From: Butyrivibrio sp. INlla14
GTDB lineage: Bacteria; Bacillota; Clostridia; Lachnospirales; Lachnospiraceae
Length of the DNA: 64,000 nucleotides
Direction of reading: 5' to 3'
NCBI RefSeq assembly: GCF_900102515.1
Contig: NZ_FMVS01000013.1
Coordinates: forward strand, 1 to 64,000
Part shown: positions 1-7,747 of the stretch, piece by piece
Numbering within the stretch: the first letter of the stretch is position 1
How the letters are laid out: the number at the start of each line of letters is the position of its first letter
Position numbers and translations under genes: made by a program
Notes under the pieces: model-generated
The model's input: only the letters and a program-made list of their open reading frames with translations
Database searches by the model: none
Told to the model about the DNA's origin: nothing

Positions 1-54
1 AAGATCTAAAGAATGTAATTGTTAAGGCAAATGCAGAGAGGGAGGACTGATATC

Positions 55-273
55 ATGGCAAGAACAAGTTTAGACGATAGAATCAAGAAACAGGAAGAGG
101 CAGTATTTAAGGCAAAAGACAGATATGAAGCAGAGCTTAAAGAACTGGACAAGCTCATAACAAAGCGCAGGGAACTTGAGAGCAAGGAACTGGTGAAGGC
201 TTTCGAGAAGAGTAAAAAGTCACTGAAAGAGATCATAGAATTCATGAATGGGGACGCTGATGAGGAGGATTAA
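55..273 (+). CDS. Small coiled-coil protein, DUF4315-like
   Basis: A 72-residue, highly charged, Lys/Glu-rich protein that should be mostly one or two long helices forming a coiled coil, with an acidic tail ending DADEED. The ATG at 55 is chosen because GGGAGG lies 10 bases upstream; an upstream in-frame start at 19 has no ribosome site. Pattern and length resemble the DUF4315 small proteins found beside conjugation genes of Firmicutes mobile elements, but no other transfer gene is visible here. It could be an orphan of an element lying to the left of the window. Function unknown. Confidence 0.6.
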   Translation: MARTSLDDRIKKQEEAVFKAKDRYEAELKELDKLITKRRELESKELVKAFEKSKKSLKEIIEFMNGDADEED

Positions 274-372
274 AAATCATCAACCCTGCATTAAGAGATT
301 TTTTGAGGGGATTTACCGGAAGTGACGACGAGAGTTAAAAAGATAGGAAGTTAACAATATACAAAAAAGAAT

Positions 373-432
373 TTGACATATATCGGACATCGATATAGTA
401 TATAGATAAGCAATATATCGACAATCTATATA
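373..432 (+). promoter_or_regulatory. PadR-type promoter with two operators
   Basis: TTGACA at 373-378 is followed by a perfect inverted repeat TATATCG-N5-CGATATA at 379-397, lying between the -35 and the probable -10 (TAGTAT, 396-401). A second, one-mismatch copy TATATCG-N5-CTATATA lies at 414-432, directly before the AAGGAGG ribosome site. The two centres are 35 bp apart. The layout fits autorepression by the PadR protein encoded immediately downstream. Confidence 0.7.
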
Positions 433-443
433 AGGAGGACAAG

Positions 444-773
444 ATGGCTGTAGATAAATCTCTTTTAACAGGAAGTATGACGATGCTGATTCTAAAGCTT
501 TTGTCAGAAAAAGACATGTACGGTTATGAAATGATTGATACACTTAGGAAGAAATCACAGAATGTATTTGAACTCAAGGCAGGGACTCTTTACCCGCTTT
601 TGCATGGACTGGAAGAGAAAGGAATGCTAAAGGTATACGAGCAGGAATACCTAGGGAAGACAAGGAAATATTACAGTATTACAAAAGAGGGGAAAAAACT
701 TCTCAAAAGCAAGACAGAAGAATGGAATGAGTATTCAGGTGCGATAGCAAATGTATTGGCAATGGGGGTATGA
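444..773 (+). CDS. PadR family transcriptional repressor
   Basis: The 109-residue protein is a single winged-helix domain with the PadR hallmarks: the start LLTGSMTMLILKLL, then MYGYEMI, GTLYPLLHGLEEKGML in the recognition helix and wing, and RKYYSITKEGKKLL. PadR-s2 proteins are dimeric repressors of a neighbouring membrane-protein gene. AAGGAGG precedes the ATG. Its stop overlaps the next start (ATGA), so it is translationally coupled to a HAAS-domain membrane protein, the usual PadR partner arrangement. The two inverted repeats in its promoter are probably its own binding sites. The ligand or signal cannot be told from sequence. Confidence 0.92.
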   Translation: MAVDKSLLTGSMTMLILKLLSEKDMYGYEMIDTLRKKSQNVFELKAGTLYPLLHGLEEKGMLKVYEQEYLGKTRKYYSITKEGKKLLKSKTEEWNEYSGAIANVLAMGV

Positions 774-775
774 CA

Positions 776-2119
776 ATGGAGGAGTACATTAAGAAGCTAC
801 TTGAGCAGGTTCGATTTAAGAAAGCTCATAAGGGGATTGAGGATGAGATCAGGGCACATATTGAAGATCAGATAAGTGACAACATGGCAGCCGGAATGGA
901 TAGAGAGTCCGCTGAAAAGGCCGCAGTCGCTGATATGGGAGATCCGGTTGAGGTTGGTATCTCAATGGATAGAGTTCATAAACCTCATTTGGCATGGAGT
1001 ATGGTTATAGCAGCCCTTGTCGTTGGTATACTTGGCTCTATAATACACATTCTTATAACCAAAGATGCAGTAGCAAGTGGAAAAGAGATTTTTGTAAATG
1101 GGAGCGACAATTATATTCTGTATACAATATTTGGCATTATAGCGATGATTCTTTTTTACTTGATTGACTATACTAATATCGCCAAATATTCCAAATTTAT
1201 AGTAGCAGCATTATTAGTGCAGTTTATGCTAGTAATAAATGATACCTTGATTGTTATTGGACATGAAGGAATATTTGCTTCATCACTTATGCTGTTAATG
1301 GTTCCGGCATATGCAGGAATAATCTATAAATATAGGGGCGATGGATTTGGGGCTTTGATAAAATCTCTTCTGTGGATCATTATTCCCTGCGGAATTGTTT
1401 TTATTAAGTTTCAGAAGATGCCTGCTGTAGTAATGATAATTAGTATGCTTGTACAGCTTACAATAGCTATTGTTAAGGGCTGGATAAAAGTACCAAAGAT
1501 TCCTGCTATTGTGTCAATGTGGGCTTTCTTTACAGCTATTCCTGTAGCATGCTTGGCTATTATGTATAGATTTGGTCTTTTGGCGCAATATCAGATGGAT
1601 AGAATCCGGGTTATGCTGAAAACTGACTCGGAGGCGTATTATACAATAAAAATGGTTCGCGATATTACTAAATCAGCAAGTCAGTCTGGTAAAACATCCT
1701 CAGAAATAATTGGAGTGTTGCCCAATCCTGACAGCTATTATATTTTGACTTATATATTGGCAACCTGGGGAGATGCCGTGTTAATAGCTGTGATCACAGT
1801 AGTAGCTGCAGTTATAGTAGCAGGGTTTGTAATCTCTTCAAAAGCCAAGAACCAACTGGGAATTGTTATGGGAAGCGGATGCATGATGGCGCTGGCTGTA
1901 AATGCTATTGCCAATATGTGTGCTGGATTTGGTGTAACACCATATTTTTCATCCTTCTTTCCATTTATTTCCTCCGGTGGTAGTAATCTCCTAATTTCAT
2001 ATGCTTTTCTTGGGATAGTAATGAGTATATATAAATATAAAGCTGCTTATCCCCAGCATGTGGATATAGATATTCGTGGAAGAATCAGATTAGGGAAAAT
2101 AGAGATTACGAAGAGCTAA
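776..2119 (+). CDS. HAAS-domain SEDS (FtsW/RodA/SpoVE-like) membrane protein
   Basis: The first ~75 residues form a helical HAAS/permease-prefix domain (MEEYIKKLLEQVRFKKAHKGIEDEIRAHIEDQ), a domain typical of PadR-partner membrane proteins. About nine hydrophobic segments follow. Near residues 394-406 FPFISSGGSNLL matches the last conserved block of SEDS peptidoglycan polymerases (PFISYGGSSLL), and the size also fits. SEDS proteins polymerise glycan strands from lipid II; whether this divergent member is catalytic is not clear. The frame opens at 770 overlapping the PadR stop, but GGGGG sits too close to that ATG and is well spaced for the ATG at 776. It probably acts in stress-induced wall remodelling under PadR control. 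Confidence 0.8.
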   Translation: MEEYIKKLLEQVRFKKAHKGIEDEIRAHIEDQISDNMAAGMDRESAEKAAVADMGDPVEVGISMDRVHKPHLAWSMVIAALVVGILGSIIHILITKDAVASGKEIFVNGSDNYILYTIFGIIAMILFYLIDYTNIAKYSKFIVAALLVQFMLVINDTLIVIGHEGIFASSLMLLMVPAYAGIIYKYRGDGFGALIKSLLWIIIPCGIVFIKFQKMPAVVMIISMLVQLTIAIVKGWIKVPKIPAIVSMWAFFTAIPVACLAIMYRFGLLAQYQMDRIRVMLKTDSEAYYTIKMVRDITKSASQSGKTSSEIIGVLPNPDSYYILTYILATWGDAVLIAVITVVAAVIVAGFVISSKAKNQLGIVMGSGCMMALAVNAIANMCAGFGVTPYFSSFFPFISSGGSNLLISYAFLGIVMSIYKYKAAYPQHVDIDIRGRIRLGKIEITKS

Positions 2120-2240
2120 GCAATCAACAAATGGATATTATGGAATCTATTTTGGAGAAGTCTGTGCCTGGGCACTTGCTGATTGCATTTTGATAATTAC
2201 ATATTTTGTGTCTTTGAGTAGTTTTAGAAAATTACAGTGA

Positions 2241-2288
2241 TTGACGTTTTTTGTTCCCGATGATATTATTAATCCGTAATTAACGATT
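2241..2288 (+). promoter_or_regulatory. Sigma-A promoter with candidate autoregulatory operator
   Basis: TTGACG (2241-2246), 17-bp spacer and TATTAT (2264-2269) form a strong promoter. Immediately downstream, 2271-2288 is an 18-bp imperfect dyad (AATC...GTAATTA...GATT, 14 of 18 positions symmetric) placed across the likely start site, as expected for an operator of the helix-turn-helix protein encoded from 2305. Confidence 0.55.
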
Positions 2289-2304
2289 TTTGAAGGGGGC
2301 AGAT

Positions 2305-2940
2305 ATGACAATAGGACAGAAGATATTCTTCTTACTAGAAGAGCGTCACATGACTCAGAAAGAGTTTTCTCTTAGAACCGGTATCTCAACGACTACTATA
2401 AGTGATTGGCGCAAGAAGAATACTAATCCGGGCTCTGATAAAATAATGGCTATATGTGCAGCGCTAGAAGTAACTCCAGAATATCTTTTATCTGGAGTTA
2501 CAGAAGATAGTAATAGAGGAAGGAATGTTGATTACATGGTTATTCCCAAGGGAACGGATGAAAGAGAATTAATAGAATTGTTCAACTCTATGGACTGGCT
2601 GGATAGAGAGCATCTTCTCGAATATGCTCGTCGTACAATAGAAAAGAGAGCAGAATCTGGATATACAGACCAGACTGATAAGAAGTCAATGGTTAAAATT
2701 GCAGAATTCTGTGATATTGAGATATTTATGGATTCTGCTTTTGAAGGTAGTCCATCTGTTGATGTTAATTATCTGGATGATAATGTTCAGGGAAGCATTA
2801 AACTCAAAGAAGGAACTATAAAAGGTGGCTTTTCTAAATATGTAATTCCCGTTATAGAAGCATGGTACAAGGAACATAAGGCCAGTCTCTTAGAGATGTG
2901 GAATAATCATAATATTGAGACAATACCTGCTTGGGAGTGA
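2305..2940 (+). CDS. Cro/C1-type (XRE) transcriptional regulator
   Basis: A 211-residue protein with an N-terminal helix-turn-helix (residues ~1-65: MTQKEFSLRTGISTTTISDW, ending VTPEYLLSG) and a C-terminal region with no recognised domain. The ATG at 2305 is chosen because AAGGGGG sits just upstream; the TTG at 2290 would place that site inside the gene. It is preceded by a clean sigma-A promoter and a dyad that could be its operator. The stop is followed 8 bp later by a small gene, with a shared terminator after it, so the two form a bicistron. The signal sensed is unknown. Confidence 0.85.
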   Translation: MTIGQKIFFLLEERHMTQKEFSLRTGISTTTISDWRKKNTNPGSDKIMAICAALEVTPEYLLSGVTEDSNRGRNVDYMVIPKGTDERELIELFNSMDWLDREHLLEYARRTIEKRAESGYTDQTDKKSMVKIAEFCDIEIFMDSAFEGSPSVDVNYLDDNVQGSIKLKEGTIKGGFSKYVIPVIEAWYKEHKASLLEMWNNHNIETIPAWE

Positions 2941-2947
2941 GTTTTTA

Positions 2948-3178
2948 ATGGCCTGCGTTGTTATAAAGAAACTTTTAGGGTACGAATTATGCGTGTTAGA
3001 AAAGGAAGGTACTCTATTTTATTCGGATCCGATTGTGATAATTAGAAAGGATGGCTTTACAGAGATTTACAATTTGCAAAAGCATGCACATGAGACTGGA
3101 GACACAATTAGTAAGAAAATTACGAGAAAAACTATTTATGAGTTTATAGAGGAAAATCATGATTTATTCTCGGTATAA
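2948..3178 (+). CDS. Small hypothetical protein, partner of the XRE regulator
   Basis: A 76-residue protein beginning MACVVIKKLLGYELCVLEKEG and ending NHDLFSV, probably a small alpha/beta domain; no family recognised. The ATG at 2948 is preceded by GGAGTGA overlapping the regulator's stop, so translation is probably coupled. An upstream TTG at 2915 lacks a ribosome site. A strong terminator follows at 3182-3223. The pairing of a Cro-like repressor with a tiny protein resembles antirepressor or toxin-antitoxin arrangements, but nothing in the sequence proves this. Confidence 0.6.
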   Translation: MACVVIKKLLGYELCVLEKEGTLFYSDPIVIIRKDGFTEIYNLQKHAHETGDTISKKITRKTIYEFIEENHDLFSV

Positions 3179-3181
3179 AAG

Positions 3182-3223
3182 CGTAAGAACCGTCAACAGT
3201 ATGTTGAAGGTTCTTACGTTTTT
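3182..3223 (+). terminator. Rho-independent terminator
   Basis: A perfect 10-bp stem, CGTAAGAACC (3182-3191) with GGTTCTTACG (3209-3218), containing an inner CAAC/GTTG helix and followed by TTTTT. It ends the regulator bicistron. Confidence 0.9.
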
Positions 3224-3258
3224 GTGTCCATTTTCTTTAAGCTGAATCGTATTATTAG

Positions 3259-3272
3259 TAGAAGGCCTTCTA
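3259..3272. promoter_or_regulatory. 14-bp perfect palindrome upstream of ECF sigma gene
   Basis: TAGAAGGCCTTCTA is a perfect palindrome 30 bp before the sigma-factor start, in a region with no clear -35/-10 pair. It could be a regulator-binding site for the sigma/anti-sigma operon. Confidence 0.35.
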
Positions 3273-3301
3273 AAAGAAACAGAAAGTGAGAATATTCACA
3301 C

Positions 3302-3805
3302 ATGGATGAACAGGAAGTTAGGCGTGTTGTAGATGAATACTCAGATATGATAAAACGAATCAGCTACAACTACCTGCAGCAAACTTATGACAGCGAGGAT
3401 ATATGTCAGACAGTTTTCTTAAAGTATATGACAAGCAGCATTTCTTTTGATAATAGAGAACATGAAAAGGCTTGGATGATACGAACAACGATCAATGCCT
3501 GTCATGACTTCAGGAAGAATGCATTTTTCAGGAAAACTGTATCACTGGACGAAGCTTCTGAAAAGGAAGCACAGCAGGTGCAGAACTCTGAAATACTTGA
3601 GGAAATTGCCAGATTGCCGGTTAATTATAGGACTGCCATATATCTGTATTACTATGAAGAATACAGCACAGAAGAAATTGCAGATATCATGGGTAAAAGA
3701 AAAACGGCAGTTTCCAAGTATCTATCAAGAGGCAGGAAGATTCTAAAGGATACATTGTCAGATGAATATGCCAGTATTTATAAGGTAGGTGAGCAGGCGT
3801 TATGA
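3302..3805 (+). CDS. ECF-type RNA polymerase sigma factor
   Basis: A 167-residue sigma factor with region 2 at residues ~1-75 (YDSEDICQTVFLKYM, HEKAWMIRTTINACHDF) and region 4 at ~105-155 (LPVNYRTAIYLYYYEEYSTEEIADIMGKRKTAVSKYLSRGRKIL). ECF sigmas redirect RNA polymerase to a small regulon in response to envelope signals. AAGTGAG precedes the ATG. Its TGA overlaps the ATG of the next gene, which encodes a single-pass membrane protein likely to hold it inactive. No -35 AAC-type autoregulated promoter was identified with confidence. Confidence 0.93.
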   Translation: MDEQEVRRVVDEYSDMIKRISYNYLQQTYDSEDICQTVFLKYMTSSISFDNREHEKAWMIRTTINACHDFRKNAFFRKTVSLDEASEKEAQQVQNSEILEEIARLPVNYRTAIYLYYYEEYSTEEIADIMGKRKTAVSKYLSRGRKILKDTLSDEYASIYKVGEQAL

Positions 3806-4578
3806 AGAGTGGAAATATAGAAAACTACAAAAAGTCCATGGAGAATATCAAATTTTCTGATTATGAAAAAGAGCATATGATCCGCCAGTTAATGAATGGT
3901 GGAAGTGCAAATGGAGGTCGTATGAAGGGAAAACTTGATATTAGAAAGTTAGGAATAGCAGTTGCAGCATGTCTGACACTATTTAGTGTTACTGCATTTG
4001 CTGCAGGAGAAGCGGCAGGAATAGTCAGCTGGAATAGGATAGATACCAGGACCAGTAGTTTTGAAGATTTAGCTAAAATTGAGGAAAAAGCTGAGCTTGA
4101 TATCACAGCTGTTGAAGCCTTTAGTAATGGTTATACATTTGATTGTATGGAGGTTGAGGAAGCAAAGACTCAGGATGAAGATGGCAATGATCTTAGACAT
4201 TTTAATGGTATTGACATAACCTATGTAAAAGAGGGATGCCCTTGGATAAGCCTCAGTGCTGATCCGGCAGAAATGTATGATGATCCCCACGAAGGAGATA
4301 CAGCAGTCAGGGATATTGATGGAATTACCGTGTACTATAACTATACAGAGTGTCTAAATCTCCCTGTGGATGAGGAACCTAGTAAGGAAGAGCTTGAAAG
4401 AGAAGCAAACGAAAGAAACTTCTCCATTAGCGTTGGAAGCGACGAACGATACACAGATTATTGCAGTTCCGTGACTTTTGAAATAAATGGAATATCGTAT
4501 TGTCTGCTAGGGTTTGACCTTGATATGACAGAGGATGAGCTCTTTGATATGGCTGAGGAGATAATTACAGCTCCATAA
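3802..4578 (+). CDS. Membrane-anchored putative anti-sigma factor
   Basis: A 258-residue protein: cytoplasmic N-terminus of about 48 residues (ENIKFSDYEKEHMIRQLM), one membrane segment at ~50-68 (LGIAVAACLTLFSVTAFAA) and an acidic extracytoplasmic domain of about 190 residues. This layout, with a 4-bp overlap with the ECF sigma gene, is that of DUF4179/RsgI-like anti-sigma factors of Lachnospiraceae. The cytoplasmic part would bind the sigma factor and the outer domain would sense the envelope. There is no zinc-binding HxxxCxxC motif, so it is not a ZAS anti-sigma. Confidence 0.7.
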   Translation: MKSGNIENYKKSMENIKFSDYEKEHMIRQLMNGGSANGGRMKGKLDIRKLGIAVAACLTLFSVTAFAAGEAAGIVSWNRIDTRTSSFEDLAKIEEKAELDITAVEAFSNGYTFDCMEVEEAKTQDEDGNDLRHFNGIDITYVKEGCPWISLSADPAEMYDDPHEGDTAVRDIDGITVYYNYTECLNLPVDEEPSKEELEREANERNFSISVGSDERYTDYCSSVTFEINGISYCLLGFDLDMTEDELFDMAEEIITAP

Positions 4579-4607
4579 CTAGCAGCACTCCTGTCGTGAA
4601 TGGGAAT

Positions 4608-4673
4608 ATGATAGAATATTATAAATGCAATGTATGCGGCAATGTTTTTCCAATTACAAGGGAAAAAGAATAA
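4608..4673 (+). pseudogene. 21-codon zinc-ribbon remnant, desulfoferrodoxin-like
   Basis: A short frame encoding MIEYYKCNVCGNVF then a stop. YKCxVCGN is the opening of the desulfoferrodoxin/rubredoxin-like zinc ribbon, but the second half and the remaining cysteines are missing. It has only a weak GGGAA upstream and sits before a terminator. It is most simply the stump of a decayed gene; a true microprotein is possible. Confidence 0.35.
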
Positions 4674-4688
4674 AACTATTTGAAGTAT

Positions 4689-4728
4689 AAAGACTGTAAT
4701 TCGCATGGTTTGTGACATTACAGTCTTT
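4689..4728 (+). terminator. Rho-independent terminator
   Basis: A perfect 12-bp stem AAAGACTGTAAT (4689-4700) with ATTACAGTCTTT (4717-4728), 16-base loop, followed by a short T-rich stretch. It closes the sigma/anti-sigma operon just upstream of the lipoprotein start at 4748. Confidence 0.8.
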
Positions 4729-4747
4729 TCTATGGAGTGAGTTGATT

Positions 4748-5845
4748 ATGAAAACAAAGGTTGTACTGGGGATTTTACTAGGCACGCTGGCTTTGTCAGC
4801 ATGTTCTTTTTCGGAAGTAAATGAATCCAATAAGCTTACAGCGGATCAGCCTGCAGAGGATGCGAGCCAGGAAGCGGAAGATGCTGAAACTGCAAGACAG
4901 AAGCTCTATGAATATAAACTTCTCTATGCGTTTAAGGATGTGGCGGAAGAAACTTTTCCAGATAAGATACAAAGAGGCCTTAGCTGGGAAGAAAAAGACT
5001 GTGCTGATAACACAATTGGTACAGTATCAGTTCCGATACTGGATGAAAACGGTATGCAGGATATGACCAAGTTTTGTGGTGATATCTGCGACTGGATAGA
5101 AAGCTCATTAAAAGAGGTTTCATATGAGGAAGCACCCTGGCTGTATCAGGAAATCCTTATTTATATGTATCCTGAGACGGTTACCTTTAATCTTGCACAG
5201 TATGTCAGTAATGGCTATGACAGAGAAATCCTCTACGGTGGACTCTATGATTTTGTGGATAAAGAGCTTACCAGACCCAAGAATGTGGAAAACTCTCAGG
5301 CAGAAGAGAATTCTGAAGGCCAGGCAGAGGACTTTTCATCTTATAGCCAAGGGAGCTCTTATAAAACTAAAAATGGAATTACCTATGAAATGGTTGCAAC
5401 TGACAGGGCAGCAGGTAGTAGTTACTATGTCCTGATCTCTTATAAAGAAGGTAGAAACAGTGCAGCCCTGGTAAATAGGGATCCCTTTAATGGAAGTGGT
5501 GGAGAAGCTAAGTGGATTACCTTTATTGACGATACAGAGCTTGGCTTTGCCTGCCTTTCATATAATGGTGGAGATGACGCCTTTTTGTACAGGACAGCTG
5601 ATGGAGGCAGGTCTTTTACCCAGATAAATTTCCCTTCTGCCAGGGTGGCCCTTGCTGATGGATCAATCTACAATCCCTTTGTGATTCCTGAAAAAGTGTG
5701 GGCAGAAGATGGTGATCTCTTTATGTTAGTAGGGCAGAGTGCCTGGTCTGGGGATTATTACAGCGAGGAACTAGGCAAACACCCTTCAGGACTATATGTA
5801 TCTCATGATAATGGAATCAGCTTCGAATATGTAGGAGAGCAATAA
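4748..5845 (+). CDS. Lipoprotein with BNR/Asp-box repeats
   Basis: A 365-residue exported lipoprotein. The N-terminus MKTKVVLGILLGTLALSACSF is a type II signal peptide with lipobox LSAC, so it would be anchored to the outer face of the membrane. An acidic linker follows, and the C-terminal half carries two Asp-box (BNR)-like motifs, TADGGRSFTQI and SHDNGISFEYV, which occur in sialidase-like beta-propellers. Catalytic sialidase residues are not evident, so a binding or sensing role is as likely as hydrolysis. The ATG at 4748 has GGAGTGA upstream; the frame's earlier start lies in the terminator. Confidence 0.75.
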   Translation: MKTKVVLGILLGTLALSACSFSEVNESNKLTADQPAEDASQEAEDAETARQKLYEYKLLYAFKDVAEETFPDKIQRGLSWEEKDCADNTIGTVSVPILDENGMQDMTKFCGDICDWIESSLKEVSYEEAPWLYQEILIYMYPETVTFNLAQYVSNGYDREILYGGLYDFVDKELTRPKNVENSQAEENSEGQAEDFSSYSQGSSYKTKNGITYEMVATDRAAGSSYYVLISYKEGRNSAALVNRDPFNGSGGEAKWITFIDDTELGFACLSYNGGDDAFLYRTADGGRSFTQINFPSARVALADGSIYNPFVIPEKVWAEDGDLFMLVGQSAWSGDYYSEELGKHPSGLYVSHDNGISFEYVGEQ

Positions 5846-5944
5846 ACTACTGAATAATTTATAAAAAATTCCCATTTCGGTATTTTTAATTGAGTTATAA
5901 TCTATATGTTGATAAAAAAGTATACGATGAGAGGGGAATTAAAA

Positions 5945-6889
5945 ATGTTTGATATTCAGTATTTGTTGTGGCTACAGGAAATCAGAAATGCGACAGGGGG
6001 AATATTTGATGAATTCTTCAATGGCATTTCGAAAATTGCAGTAGATATTATGCCATTTTTGCCATTTATCATCTTCTGGTGTGTGGACAAGAAATGGGGC
6101 TATCGTTTTCTTACAACTCTAGGCGTTGGAGAACTGGTAAATGGAGTTATCAAGCTGACAGTTTGTGCATATCGCCCATGGATAAGGTCTGAACTTATTG
6201 AACCTGCGGGAGATTCCAAGGTGGCGGCGACAGGCTATTCTTTTCCTAGTGGACATACTATGAGCGCCACGTGTACTTATGGTACAACCTTTGCCTGGCA
6301 GAGGAAAAAGCGCACGTATCTTGCGGTAATCTGCGCAGTAATGATAGCTTTGACAGGTTTTTCCAGGAATTTCCTTGGTGTGCATACTCCACAGGACGTG
6401 ATTGTGGGCTTTACAGAAGCTGTGATCATAATCTGCATAGTTGGAGCTGTTCAGAAGAAAATAGATGGCAATGATAAAATACTTGATATTCTTTCAATAG
6501 TTGGAGTCATTGCAGTCATAGGAGTTTTGATATACATCACCCAGAAGCCATATCCTATGGATTATGTGGATGGCGAACTTTTAGTAAATCCGCAAAAGAT
6601 GATGAATGACAGCTTTAAGGCTTGTGGCGCTTTTACAGGCTTTTTGGTAGGTAGCTTTATTGAGCGTCATTATATAAAATACGAGATTCCAACAGGTTCA
6701 AAAAATCTCCCTGTTCTTGCCTTTGTTGGCTTTTTGATCACCTTTTCATGGAAAGAGTACATTGCACCTGCTACAGTCGGAGCAGCCCTCGGCGGACATT
6801 GGGGCAATTTCGTAGCACGTTGTATCCTATGGCTCTTTGTAGTTGCTATATGGCCAATGTTTATCAAGAAAGAGTGCCAAAGAGTTTGA
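5945..6889 (+). CDS. PAP2-superfamily membrane phosphatase
   Basis: A 314-residue polytopic membrane protein with the three PAP2 phosphatase motifs: KLTVCAYRP near residue 70, PSGH at 101-104, and SRNFLGVHTPQD containing H147 and D151. Such enzymes dephosphorylate lipid pyrophosphates such as undecaprenyl pyrophosphate or phosphatidate outside the membrane. It is longer than the minimal BcrC/YodM type, with extra C-terminal membrane segments. GAGGGGAATTAAAA precedes the ATG at 5945, which is preferred over an upstream frame start. A TATAAT lies at 5896-5901. The exact lipid substrate is not predictable. Confidence 0.9.
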   Translation: MFDIQYLLWLQEIRNATGGIFDEFFNGISKIAVDIMPFLPFIIFWCVDKKWGYRFLTTLGVGELVNGVIKLTVCAYRPWIRSELIEPAGDSKVAATGYSFPSGHTMSATCTYGTTFAWQRKKRTYLAVICAVMIALTGFSRNFLGVHTPQDVIVGFTEAVIIICIVGAVQKKIDGNDKILDILSIVGVIAVIGVLIYITQKPYPMDYVDGELLVNPQKMMNDSFKACGAFTGFLVGSFIERHYIKYEIPTGSKNLPVLAFVGFLITFSWKEYIAPATVGAALGGHWGNFVARCILWLFVVAIWPMFIKKECQRV

Positions 6890-6924
6890 GCATTCAATAA
6901 GACTAAAAAATCAGATAATAAAAG

Positions 6925-6975
6925 AAAAGCCCTTATGATCGGATGATTTCTGTACCGACCACAAGGGCTTTTTCT
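6925..6975. terminator. Bidirectional rho-independent terminator
   Basis: A 10-bp stem AAAAGCCCTT (6925-6934) with AAGGGCTTTT (6963-6972), an inner TCGG/CCGA helix, T-rich on the right and A-rich on the left. It sits between convergent genes and can serve both. Confidence 0.85.
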
Positions 6976-7036
6976 TTATTGCAGATTTATTATTGAAATA
7001 TGTCAACTATGCTGACCAGCGGCTCATTGGCTCACA

Positions 7037-7747
7037 TCAGAAATGATTCTTCTTGGATGATGAAGAAGATGATCTGCTTCCAAGAATACGAAGGATTCTG
7101 AGGAAGAGATTTATGATATCAAGGTAAATGTCAAGGGCGCTGTCTACAGCATTGTCCACAGTCTTGGGATACTGCTGAGCCTTGTAGTAGTCATACCCGA
7201 TATACAGGGAAAAGAGTACAGCGCCTGCAAGAGCTGTAAGTGACTGAGAAACCCCAAGGATAAGAAATACTCCTTCTACAATAATAAGTCCGATAAGGCT
7301 TCCAAATAATACTCCACCCAGCTTTGAGAAAAACTCAGGCTTTAGGATGCTACAGCAGATCATGATACAAGTAATACCCGCTGTATAAACTATAGCCTGA
7401 AGAACAACATAGGAGCTAAGGCCTCCATACCAATATACAGCGGATGTAACTACAAGTCCTACAGGAATAACTACCAGGTTATAGCCCAGGAAACTGATAA
7501 GAGGACTGTTACTCTTTGATGAAATCATAGTTCCTGCAAATACGCTGACAAAATATCCAATGTAGAATAATATTGGATTTGTTCTAAGAACAAATTCAGT
7601 ACAGGTAGAACAAAGTATTATATTGACTAAAAGTCCATAGATAACAACACCGCCAAGATACAGGTTGTACATCTGTGGGGAAACTATCTCATTCTCCATA
7701 ACCTGTTTATATAGTCTTTCTTGTTTTCTTTCACTTAAACTAAACAT
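7037..7747 (-). CDS. Bax inhibitor-1 (YetJ/TMBIM) family membrane protein
   Basis: A 236-residue protein with seven hydrophobic segments and the diagnostic C-terminal block of the BI-1 family, LFSLYIGYDYYKAQQYP then DSALDIYLDIINLFLRILRILG. Bacterial members such as YetJ are pH-sensitive calcium-leak channels. The last residues are a serine run followed by Lys-Lys. The start is backed by AAGGAG eight bases upstream on the minus strand. It is monocistronic, convergent with the PAP2 gene and divergent from the xylanase gene. Confidence 0.9.
   Translation of the reverse strand: MFSLSERKQERLYKQVMENEIVSPQMYNLYLGGVVIYGLLVNIILCSTCTEFVLRTNPILFYIGYFVSVFAGTMISSKSNSPLISFLGYNLVVIPVGLVVTSAVYWYGGLSSYVVLQAIVYTAGITCIMICCSILKPEFFSKLGGVLFGSLIGLIIVEGVFLILGVSQSLTALAGAVLFSLYIGYDYYKAQQYPKTVDNAVDSALDIYLDIINLFLRILRILGSRSSSSSSKKNHF

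Noticed and set aside
2120..2190. Possible terminator after the SEDS gene, GCAATCA...TGATTGC with an inner GTGC/GCAC hairpin
   Set aside because: The outer loop is about 50 bases and there is no proper T-run, so the stem is not convincing.
3802..4578. Classical zinc anti-sigma (ZAS) factor
   Set aside because: No HxxxCxxC motif occurs in the cytoplasmic part.
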